Source of the DNA: QNZT01 sp964651755
Lineage (GTDB): Bacteria; Campylobacterota; Campylobacteria; Campylobacterales; QNZT01
NCBI GenBank assembly: GCA_964651755.1
Contig: CAZYZD010000074.1
Location: forward strand, 1 to 10,920
Direction of reading: 5' to 3'
Length of the DNA: 10,920 nucleotides
Under the pieces are notes generated by a model that saw nothing but the letters and a program-made list of their open reading frames with translations, did no database searches and had not been told where the DNA came from. The first letter of the stretch is position 1. Each line of letters starts with the position of its first letter. Shown piece after piece: positions 1-5,438 of this stretch. Position numbers and translations under genes: made by a program.

Positions 1-925
1 CACTTTTGGCTTCGCCGATGGCATTGACCACACATCCCATCACTGAGACATCCAGCGGCGCTTTGATATGCCTGGTACGCTCTTCTACCTCAGCCACTGC
101 TTTGACCAGATCAACTTCAATCCGTCCGCAGGTCGGACATGAGATGATATTGAGCCCTTCATGTACAACTCCCGAATCTTTTAAAATCGCTTTGCCCACT
201 TCGATCTCTTTTTCAAGCTCTCCTGTAATGGAAACACGCATCGTATCGCCGATCCCTTCCAGCAGAAGCGTACCGAGTGCGATCGAAGATTTAACCGTTG
301 CATGAAAAAAGGTACCAGCTTCCGTTACCCCAAGATGAAACGGATAGGGAACTTTGGGACGCAAATCCCGGTAAGCTTGAACGGTACGTTGTACGTCACT
401 GGCTTTGAGAGAGATTTTGATATCGGTAAAACCGAAATCTTCCAGAAGCTTGATATTATAAAGCGCAGAAGCAACCATCCCTTCGGGCGTTTGTCCATAC
501 TTATTTTCAAACTGCTCTTCCAGACTTCCGCTGTTTACACCGATGCGGATGGGGATATTGCGCTCTTTGCAGGCATCTACAACCGCTTTGATACGCTCTT
601 TGGAGCCGATATTGCCCGGATTGATACGGATACAATCCACCGACTCTGCTGCAATCAACGCCAATCTGTAATTGAAGTGTATATCCGCCACAATCGGTAA
701 TGAACTCTGTGCTTTGATCTCTTTTAACGCATTTGCCGCGGCTTCATCGGGAACTGCCAGACGCACGATATCACATCCCGCAAAATGGAGCCTTTTGATC
801 TGTTCAAGCGTACTTTCAATATCTTCTGTTTTAGTGAAAGTCATCGACTGTACTGAGATTGGAGCGTCACCGCCTACTGCCACATCGCCTACATATATTT
901 TTTTGGTTGGGTATCTGTTTATCAT
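1..925 (-). CDS. ispG: 4-hydroxy-3-methylbut-2-enyl diphosphate synthase IspG (GcpE), 3' end cut by window edge
   Basis: IspG is a cytosolic [4Fe-4S] enzyme of the MEP isoprenoid pathway; it reductively converts MEcPP to HMBPP. Reading leftward from the ATG at 925-923 gives 308 uninterrupted codons up to the edge. The N-terminal TIM-barrel part is seen in VGGDAPISVQSMT (about 17-29), RLAVPD (55-60), VADIHFNYRLAL (79-90) and RINPGNIG (100-107). The iron-sulfur region follows, with ISCPTCGR (Cys263, Cys266), MGCVVN (Cys298) and GEA (Glu305). These match the three cluster cysteines and the cluster-binding glutamate of E. coli IspG with a constant offset of seven residues. The family is usually about 350-370 residues, so roughly the last 45-50 are missing. 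The motif VNAIGEA replaces the common VNGPGEA, without loss of the key Glu. There is no strong Shine-Dalgarno before the ATG; a TATAAT lies 6 bases upstream. Identification is near certain. Confidence 0.97.
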   Translation of the reverse strand, partial: MINRYPTKKIYVGDVAVGGDAPISVQSMTFTKTEDIESTLEQIKRLHFAGCDIVRLAVPDEAAANALKEIKAQSSLPIVADIHFNYRLALIAAESVDCIRINPGNIGSKERIKAVVDACKERNIPIRIGVNSGSLEEQFENKYGQTPEGMVASALYNIKLLEDFGFTDIKISLKASDVQRTVQAYRDLRPKVPYPFHLGVTEAGTFFHATVKSSIALGTLLLEGIGDTMRVSITGELEKEIEVGKAILKDSGVVHEGLNIISCPTCGRIEVDLVKAVAEVEERTRHIKAPLDVSVMGCVVNAIGEAKS

Positions 926-931
926 GACGTG

Positions 932-961
932 ATTATATCCTAACTAGTTAAATTCAGCCAA
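932..961 (-). promoter_or_regulatory. Probable sigma70 promoter of ispG, possibly giving a leaderless mRNA
   Basis: On the minus strand a perfect TATAAT occupies 937-932. A TTGGCT (4 of 6 to the -35 consensus) lies at 961-956, with an 18-base spacer. The six bases CACGTC separate the -10 from the ATG at 925. Transcription would therefore be expected to begin at or within a base or two of the A of the start codon. The only Shine-Dalgarno-like string, AGGA at 941-938, overlaps this promoter and is 12 bases from the ATG, too far to be convincing. Initiation at this point is inferred, not measured. Confidence 0.6.
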
Positions 962-988
962 ATATATTAACTTAATCAACTACTCTTT

Positions 989-1030
989 TTACACATAACT
1001 TACAGAAAAAACTATTTTTGCCGATATATA
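989..1030 (+). promoter_or_regulatory. Candidate promoter region for the SPOR-TPR-barrel / FecR operon
   Basis: Two overlapping possibilities are visible. TTTACA at 989-994 (5 of 6 to TTGACA) is followed after 18 bases by TATTTT at 1013-1018. Separately, TATATA at 1025-1030 is preceded by a T-run and TG, the kind of T-rich element that stands in for a -35 in Campylobacterota. Either would give a leader of roughly 28-40 bases before the ATG at 1066. The AT-richness makes chance matches likely, hence low confidence. Confidence 0.33.
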
Positions 1031-1065
1031 AATCTAAAGTTTTTGTTTCTGAGGGGCTGACTGAT

Positions 1066-2508
1066 ATGGTAAGAAAATCTATATCTATTTTTATAATGGC
1101 AATTTTTTTATGTACCAATACACTTTTTGCCTATGATAAAATACCGTTATATTTTGTAGAACTTGGTGCATATAAAGATTATCAATCGGCAAGAAAAGCA
1201 TCGCTTGCTACAGATTTTCCAACAAAAATTGTCTATTTAGAACAATATTACACGCTTCTTAGCAATCCTTCATCCTCAATACAAGAAGCAAAAACAAAAC
1301 TTCAAAAAATCCAAAAAAAATTTTATAATGCCAGAATCATTAAACTCAATAAAAAAAGTGCACAAAAACTTCAAATTATAAAAGGTGATTCTTCTCTTTT
1401 TAAACAGGCATATAAAAACTATCAACATAAAAAATATGAAGATGCACTGGCACTTTTTGACCGTATTTTGATTCTTGATCCGGAAGATTATGAAGCGAAA
1501 TTTTACTATGCACTGACACTTTCCAAACTGGGATTTCTGGATGAAAGTCTAAAAACCTTTGCTCAGTTACAAAAAGCTTCCATCCCACAAAGTCTGCAAC
1601 AACGTATACAACCCTATCTGTGTGCTATCTCCAAAAAAAGAGATAAACACTTTTTCCATTTTACGCTGACCTATGGTGCAGGATATAATGACAACATCAA
1701 CCTCACTACCGACAAAAAATTTACCGATTATGGTCCATACCGTCTGCAAAACGATACCAACAAAACCAAAAGCAGTTATGCCATAGCAGCATTTGAACTC
1801 TCTCATCGTTACAAAGGGCTTGATTATGAACTTTTTAACAAACTCTACAGCTACAACGAACTGCTGCACAGCGCAAAAGGAGACGACCTCAACTATATCG
1901 ATATCAGCTCTACATTTATGAAGAAGTGGCGCTATTTTACTTTATTGCTCCCTGTAGGCTACAACAGTGTCTACCTTGATTCTTCACCAGTAGGATATAA
2001 TTATTACACTCACCCAACTCTCATCCATAAAACAACAACCAAAATCGATACCACTTTACAGATAAATATTACAGACAATCACACCAAATATGCACCTAAA
2101 AGAGATTACCGTATACTTGGAGGAGGTATGGGAATCCGTTATCATGACAATAAGGTGACTTCATTTGCAAACCTTTCCTATGATCACTATGCCAAAAAAG
2201 AGAGTGGCAGATACGATATCAGTAAAAATGTTACAGAGAGTGTCATTCAGGCAGAGTATCAATTTTATCAAAAATTATACATCGGGGCAAACCTGACTTA
2301 CAGCTATCACTACTACACCGATCTGGATCCGGTGATGGGATATAAAAGAGAAGACAAACGCACCATTTACAGCCTCTGGCTTGCCAAAGAACTGGATAAA
2401 AATACACTTGTTAAAACAAAATACCAACATACCTTCAACGACTCAAACGTCAATCTCTATAGTTACCATAAAAACAACTATACACTGGAATATAAACATA
2501 TCTTTTAA
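1066..2508 (+). CDS. Exported SPOR-TPR protein with C-terminal outer-membrane beta-barrel; Slam/DUF560-like (type 11 secretion) candidate
   Basis: The product has 480 residues. The ATG at 1066 is chosen because GAGGGG (1051-1056) lies 9 bases upstream and a signal peptide follows directly (hydrophobic residues 6-20, likely cleavage after LFA22). In-frame TTG at 1018 would add 16 residues before the signal. Residues 28-95 look like a SPOR fold: FVELGAY with alanine-rich helix, then YYTLLSNP, a second helix and NARIIKL. Residues 109-170 form about two TPR repeats (YEDALALFDRILILDPED, then ALTLSKLGFLDESLKTF). From about 195 the sequence alternates polar and aromatic residues, beginning LTYGAGYNDNIN and ending in a terminal Phe, typical of an outer-membrane barrel of roughly 14 strands. 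TPR plus such a barrel, in about 480 residues, is the architecture of Slam translocators, which move TbpB-barrel cargo across the outer membrane. The next gene, 10 bases on, encodes a protein with a TbpB-like C-terminus. The SPOR domain is unusual for Slam. Alternative: an unrelated TPR porin. The first 400 bases are notably A-rich. Confidence 0.7.
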   Translation: MVRKSISIFIMAIFLCTNTLFAYDKIPLYFVELGAYKDYQSARKASLATDFPTKIVYLEQYYTLLSNPSSSIQEAKTKLQKIQKKFYNARIIKLNKKSAQKLQIIKGDSSLFKQAYKNYQHKKYEDALALFDRILILDPEDYEAKFYYALTLSKLGFLDESLKTFAQLQKASIPQSLQQRIQPYLCAISKKRDKHFFHFTLTYGAGYNDNINLTTDKKFTDYGPYRLQNDTNKTKSSYAIAAFELSHRYKGLDYELFNKLYSYNELLHSAKGDDLNYIDISSTFMKKWRYFTLLLPVGYNSVYLDSSPVGYNYYTHPTLIHKTTTKIDTTLQINITDNHTKYAPKRDYRILGGGMGIRYHDNKVTSFANLSYDHYAKKESGRYDISKNVTESVIQAEYQFYQKLYIGANLTYSYHYYTDLDPVMGYKREDKRTIYSLWLAKELDKNTLVKTKYQHTFNDSNVNLYSYHKNNYTLEYKHIF

Positions 2509-2518
2509 AGGAACAAAG

Positions 2519-3685
2519 ATGAAACAGATACTTATACTTTTACTCATCTCTGCGGCAAACATATTTGCCAGCATTGGAGAGATTACTGCTGTTCATGGAA
2601 AAGCAGAACTTCACAGGGGTTCCGAAACAAAGCAGATAGTCACCGGGACAAAACTCGAAAAACATGATATCATCCATACTGGGAAAAACAGTAAACTACA
2701 AATCGTATTCAATGACAAGACAGTCATTTCACTGGGACAAAAGAGTGATTTTCGTGTCGATGAGTATATTTTTGAAGCAAAAAAGGTAGAAGCAAAATTT
2801 TCCGTCACTAAAGGATTTTTCAAATCTATCACCGGCAAGATCGGGAAAATAGCACCCAGCCATTTTAAAGTCAAAACTGCCAATGCCACTATCGGTGTCC
2901 GCGGCACCACAATTATCGGTGAAGTTTCACCTCAACTTGACATTATCGCCTGTACTTACGGACAAATCGTCGTAACTACACCACAAGGCTCTGTTATAGT
3001 CAATCAAGGAGAACGTACCGTTGTCATCAAAGATAAATCGCCAAGAGCTGCACAAAAAGTAAACCCTGTAGTTATTAAAAAACTGGATGAACAAAGCGAT
3101 ACTTCCCAAAATCCGACACCATTGCCTGCTGCAAAACAGACAACAACACGAACCGCAACACCTGTAGTCGATACAGAACCGACACAGAGCGAAGAAGTTA
3201 TACAAAAAAAGCAGACCGTAAACGAAGAGGAACCAGAAGATGAAAAAGAAACATCTCAGGATGAAAACAACGCTCCACTTCCTGAAGAACCGGGCACACT
3301 CGATAACCTGAGGGAGATTGTAGGTACCCAGAGACCACTTTACAAAGGGACAATCACTGAAGGCGCCACAACCTACGGTACTATCAAACAAAATGCACAA
3401 AATGATGTCAGCCTCCAGTTTGATCTGGGAGCAGGTACAGTAGATGGAAATTTGAAATTTGAAGACAGACTTCAGCGTTATGATATTCAGGTAGGTGGTC
3501 GTATCAGAAGTGATGCGACGTTTGATTTCAACTCCCAAAACGGTTACAGCGGCGGTGGATACGGCAAATTAAGTGGAGAGAAACTGCAAAATGCCAACGG
3601 AGGATTTGATTTTAATGAAAATGATTTGCAATCAGATATGCTAATCAACCACATTGAAGGTAAATTCGAAACAACAAGACAATAA
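2519..3685 (+). CDS. Exported FecR-domain protein with acidic linker and TbpB-like C-terminal beta-barrel; putative cargo of the upstream barrel
   Basis: The product has 388 residues. The ATG at 2519 has AAAGGA (2507-2512) 6 bases upstream and opens a signal peptide (MKQILILLLISAANIFA, cleavage about residue 17); there is no lipobox cysteine, so a soluble or secreted protein is expected. The in-frame start at 2381 lies inside the preceding gene. Residues 19-175 form a FecR domain: GEITAVHGKAEL, the IVFNDKTVISLG strand, and the hallmark ATIGVRGT at 123-130. Residues 185-265 are a Pro/Thr/Glu/Gln-rich, strongly acidic linker. Residues 275-388 have about eight short strands with Gly-rich turns (LQFDLGAGTVDGNL, VGGRIRSDATFDF, GGGYGKLSG, NANGGFDF), resembling the TbpB beta-barrel domain of Slam-dependent cargo. 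Classical FecR proteins are sigma-factor regulators with a transmembrane segment; none is seen here and no sigma factor gene is nearby, so a surface or secreted ligand-binding or adhesive role is more plausible. It lies in an operon with the upstream gene. Confidence 0.72.
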   Translation: MKQILILLLISAANIFASIGEITAVHGKAELHRGSETKQIVTGTKLEKHDIIHTGKNSKLQIVFNDKTVISLGQKSDFRVDEYIFEAKKVEAKFSVTKGFFKSITGKIGKIAPSHFKVKTANATIGVRGTTIIGEVSPQLDIIACTYGQIVVTTPQGSVIVNQGERTVVIKDKSPRAAQKVNPVVIKKLDEQSDTSQNPTPLPAAKQTTTRTATPVVDTEPTQSEEVIQKKQTVNEEEPEDEKETSQDENNAPLPEEPGTLDNLREIVGTQRPLYKGTITEGATTYGTIKQNAQNDVSLQFDLGAGTVDGNLKFEDRLQRYDIQVGGRIRSDATFDFNSQNGYSGGGYGKLSGEKLQNANGGFDFNENDLQSDMLINHIEGKFETTRQ

Positions 3686-3948
3686 ACTCTTTTTTATCAC
3701 ACACCAATATCAGAAAGGGTACTTTAAATAAAGTACCCCGCAAAAATCGATAAAAGATATTAAAATTCACCTCTTTATTAATAGATTTTTACAAAAAATT
3801 ATGATAAACTATTGCAGATAGGAAGATTGGGCAAAAGGTGATTTACACAGTTTTATTGACTGTCTCTCTCATAATAAACTAAAAGTATATATTTTTAGCA
3901 GCAGAAAACCAGTTCAAATGGTTAATTTATAATGAAGGATACACTCTC
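3686..3948. other. Intergenic stretch, AT-rich, no gene recognised
   Basis: These 263 bases between the FecR-type gene and the miniprotein gene hold the inverted repeat at 3717-3738, a short 5-bp hairpin (ACAGT at 3847-3851 with ACTGT at 3859-3863) and a T/A-rich segment with TATATATTTT at 3886-3895 that could serve as a -10 for the miniprotein. No reading frame with a convincing ribosome binding site was seen on either strand. Confidence 0.5.
3717..3738. terminator. Perfect inverted repeat after the FecR gene; possible terminator without a clear U-tract
   Basis: GGGTACTTTA and TAAAGTACCC are exact reverse complements separated by AA; a realistic hairpin has 8 pairs (GGGTACTT/AAGTACCC) and a 6-base loop. 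It begins 31 bases after the stop codon at 3685, a normal place for a terminator. However, the + strand continues CGCAAAAATC rather than a U-run, so it is at best an imperfect intrinsic terminator, an mRNA 3' stabiliser or a protein binding site. Confidence 0.45.
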
Positions 3949-4059
3949 ATGAAAAGGAATATATGGGATATAACATTCTCCGCTATCCTGATTGTCAATC
4001 TGTTTGTTATGCTGCTGATAAGTATTCCATTCGAAGATGCAATGGAAAAAGAGAGCTAA
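3949..4059 (+). CDS. 36-residue single-pass membrane miniprotein, unknown function
   Basis: Reading from ATG 3949 to TAA 4057-4059 gives 36 residues: a basic start (MKRNIWD), a hydrophobic stretch of about 19 residues (FSAILIVNLFVMLLISIPF, residues 10-28) and a charged tail (EDAMEKES). AAGGA at 3935-3939 sits 9 bases before the ATG, as good a ribosome binding site as those of its large neighbours. The charge pattern predicts an inner-membrane helix with the N-terminus inside. It stands alone in a gap and is convergent with the outer-membrane barrel gene ending at 4101. I do not recognise the family. It could be a small membrane-complex subunit or regulator, or a chance ORF; the ribosome binding site and clean helix favour a real gene. 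Confidence 0.55.
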   Translation: MKRNIWDITFSAILIVNLFVMLLISIPFEDAMEKES

Positions 4060-4100
4060 TATAAAACTTCACTTTATCCAATCAGACGCTTTCCCTCAAC

Positions 4101-4937
4101 CTATAAACGGTAGACAAATCTCAGTGTCAGATTCCCGACAGTGACATTCTCATTATTCAGTGGTAATTCATTCGCTTTTAAATAGTTGTACTGCAACTGT
4201 ATGGTATAACGCTTAAAAACTTTACCAATCCCCACCATATAACTCTTTGTAAACTCCATTGCATGATGCTGTACGGCAAATCCGTTTTGCATAACGGCAA
4301 AAACACGCTTTCCGAAATAGGCGCCGACTTCTCCAAAAAAACCGGATTTTTGCAAATGGAGGTTGATACCGGGCGTAAAATAGTCACTTTTTGCATTTTT
4401 ACTGAAACTATTACTCTTTTTATCTACAAGATGTATATATTTTGCAACAAATACCATACGCAGGTCTCCTCTTGAGAATTTTCGATAGATTTTATAAAGC
4501 AAATCGCTTTGATAGACATCAAAATGGCGGTAGTCACTCAAATACTGGGTAAAGTGAAAATGACGATACCTGTACCCAACTCCATAAATCTTACCACCGT
4601 CTGTCTCTTTGGCAAGATTGTCCTCTATGACAGCATAGTGCATATGCAAACTCTTCCCGGATGAAAAACTGTGGGCATAATGCAGATAGAGTTTATCTAC
4701 TTCGAGATCATGCGGAAGCGGCGGCTGGAAAGTATCTGTATCGCTTTTTTCATAAGCAATATGATAATGCTCGCTCCCTCTGTTATGGCGCAGGTGGAGG
4801 GTATATTTTTTCCCCTCTTTTTTCTGTATAGAGTGGGAAAAATTTAAAAACTGGACAGAAGTGTCCACAATGGTATCGTGTGCAAATAACGCTATACTCA
4901 CACTACACAAAAATATACATAATTTTACTACAGGCAT
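4101..4937 (-). CDS. Histidine-rich outer-membrane beta-barrel protein, function unknown
   Basis: The product has 278 residues. Its ATG at 4937-4935 is preceded, 6 bases away, by an excellent ribosome binding site GAAGGAG (4950-4944). A signal peptide covers residues 1-19 (hydrophobic CIFLCSVSIALFA, cleavage before HD). The rest alternates polar and aromatic residues in many short strands, for example KLYLHYAHSF, YGVGYRYRHFHF, TIQLQYNYL and the last strand LTLRFVYRL, as in a small outer-membrane barrel of perhaps 10-14 strands. Eighteen histidines (about 6.5%) are present, many in H-x-H or aromatic-His contexts (HYH, LHMHY, RHFHF, QHH), more than usual for a barrel. It lies 50 bases downstream of the small His/Cys protein gene and is very likely co-transcribed with it. 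I do not recognise a named family. A metal-linked role is suggested by its partner and composition only. A generic porin-like protein is the alternative. Confidence 0.72.
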   Translation of the reverse strand: MPVVKLCIFLCSVSIALFAHDTIVDTSVQFLNFSHSIQKKEGKKYTLHLRHNRGSEHYHIAYEKSDTDTFQPPLPHDLEVDKLYLHYAHSFSSGKSLHMHYAVIEDNLAKETDGGKIYGVGYRYRHFHFTQYLSDYRHFDVYQSDLLYKIYRKFSRGDLRMVFVAKYIHLVDKKSNSFSKNAKSDYFTPGINLHLQKSGFFGEVGAYFGKRVFAVMQNGFAVQHHAMEFTKSYMVGIGKVFKRYTIQLQYNYLKANELPLNNENVTVGNLTLRFVYRL

Positions 4938-4987
4938 AAAATACTCCTTCTGATTTTTGGTTTTGTAATAGAGAAAATAAAATTAAA

Positions 4988-5284
4988 TCAAAGAAGGTAT
5001 GCCGGGGGAGCCTGGGAATAAAAGTTTTTTTGAAAAAGTGTATCGCAGAAGATTTTCAAACAAAGTAGCGGAGTTTCTGAGACAAAAAAAGCAGACTCCT
5101 GACTTTGAGGAAGAGGAAGTTCCGGTGCAACAAAGTTATGCACAATGATACAGATTTTGCAGTTTTGGGCATGATGTTGTTCATGCTCCGGCGCATGCAG
5201 ATGTGCAGCAGCAACAAAGGCAGCATAAAAAAAGAGTACAACAGTAATAAAGTGAACTATTCTCGAATGCACTATACGTTTCAT
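4988..5284 (-). CDS. Small exported His/Cys-rich protein, DUF2946-like, putative metal-related
   Basis: The product has 98 residues. The ATG at 5284-5282 follows AAAGG in the upstream 15 bases. An N-terminal signal or anchor (residues 10-27, ending VAAA) is followed at once by a cluster of candidate ligands: HLH (28-30), EHEQHH (34-38), C42-x2-C45 and H49. The chain ends QAPPAYLL. This layout (hydrophobic N-terminus, His-rich stretch, CxxC, then a short variable tail ending in a xAPPA-type motif) is that of the DUF2946-like small envelope proteins, whose genes often adjoin outer-membrane proteins linked to copper or other metals. That family assignment is from memory of the pattern, not a profile search. 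It is the first gene of a leftward pair with the His-rich barrel, and is divergent from the efflux operon. Metal binding is inferred from residues only. Confidence 0.65.
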   Translation of the reverse strand: MKRIVHSRIVHFITVVLFFYAAFVAAAHLHAPEHEQHHAQNCKICIIVHNFVAPELPLPQSQESAFFVSETPLLCLKIFCDTLFQKNFYSQAPPAYLL

Positions 5285-5304
5285 GTCAAGCCTTTGAATG
5301 TGAG

Positions 5305-5313
5305 ATTATCGCA
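5305..5313 (-). promoter_or_regulatory. Extended -10 promoter of the His/Cys protein-barrel pair
   Basis: On the minus strand TGCGATAAT (5313-5305) is an extended -10 (TG-n-GATAAT, 5 of 6 to consensus). The -35 position, 17 bases upstream, reads TGGAAA, a weak match that falls inside the inverted repeat at 5325-5345. Initiation would occur near 5298, giving a leader of about 14 bases that retains the AAAGG ribosome binding site. Confidence 0.5.
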
Positions 5314-5324
5314 TAAAAAGATTT

Positions 5325-5345
5325 AAGTTTCCATCTTTGGAACTT
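5325..5345. repeat. Imperfect inverted repeat in the divergent promoter region, possible operator
   Basis: AAGTTTCCA and TGGAACTT form an 8-pair inverted repeat with one bulged T and a 4-base centre (TCTT). It overlaps the expected -35 area of the leftward promoter, where a repressor or activator could act. It also lies upstream of the -10 candidate of the rightward efflux operon. No regulator gene is present in the window to match it with. Confidence 0.35.
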
Positions 5346-5349
5346 ATCA

Positions 5350-5389
5350 GTATGAAAGCAGATTCACACACAGTTCATACATCTATGAT
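5350..5389 (+). promoter_or_regulatory. Candidate promoter and operator of the tripartite efflux operon
   Basis: GTATGAA (5350-5356) and TTCATAC (5374-5380) are exact reverse complements with a 17-base gap, the geometry of a possible dimeric regulator site. Between and after them lie a -35-like TTCACA (5363-5368) and a -10-like TATGAT (5384-5389), though the 15-base spacer is short; the TATATT at 5389-5394 is another -10 option. The 5' leader would be about 40-45 bases. Assignment rests on position and weak motifs. Confidence 0.33.
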
Positions 5390-5438
5390 ATATTGAATAT
5401 ACAAAGGCTTATGCCCTATCTCTATGGAGTCCATAACT

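Noticed and set aside
6..932. Three overlapping plus-strand reading frames of 86-132 residues
   Set aside because: They are antisense to ispG, whose minus-strand frame carries all family motifs; the plus-strand translations resemble nothing.
1018..1065. Upstream TTG start for the SPOR-TPR-barrel gene
   Set aside because: It would put 16 residues ahead of a clear signal peptide, lacks a ribosome binding site and overlaps a promoter candidate; ATG 1066 has GAGGGG at good spacing.
2381..2518. Upstream in-frame start for the FecR-domain gene
   Set aside because: It lies within the preceding gene and destroys the signal peptide; ATG 2519 has its own AAAGGA site.
2927..3538. 203-residue minus-strand reading frame
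   Set aside because: Antisense shadow of the FecR-domain gene, with Cys/Phe-rich low-complexity translation, no ribosome binding site and no recognisable domain.
3847..3863. Short hairpin ACAGT/ACTGT as a terminator or small RNA
   Set aside because: Only five base pairs, no U-tract and no associated promoter; a chance occurrence is likely in AT-rich sequence.
5105..5326. 73-residue plus-strand frame over the His/Cys gene
   Set aside because: Antisense to a gene with signal sequence, ribosome binding site and promoter; its own translation shows no domain.
5424..5438. ATG at 5424 as start of the TolC-like gene
   Set aside because: No ribosome binding site precedes it, whereas GGAG within this stretch is well placed for ATG 5439, where the signal peptide begins.
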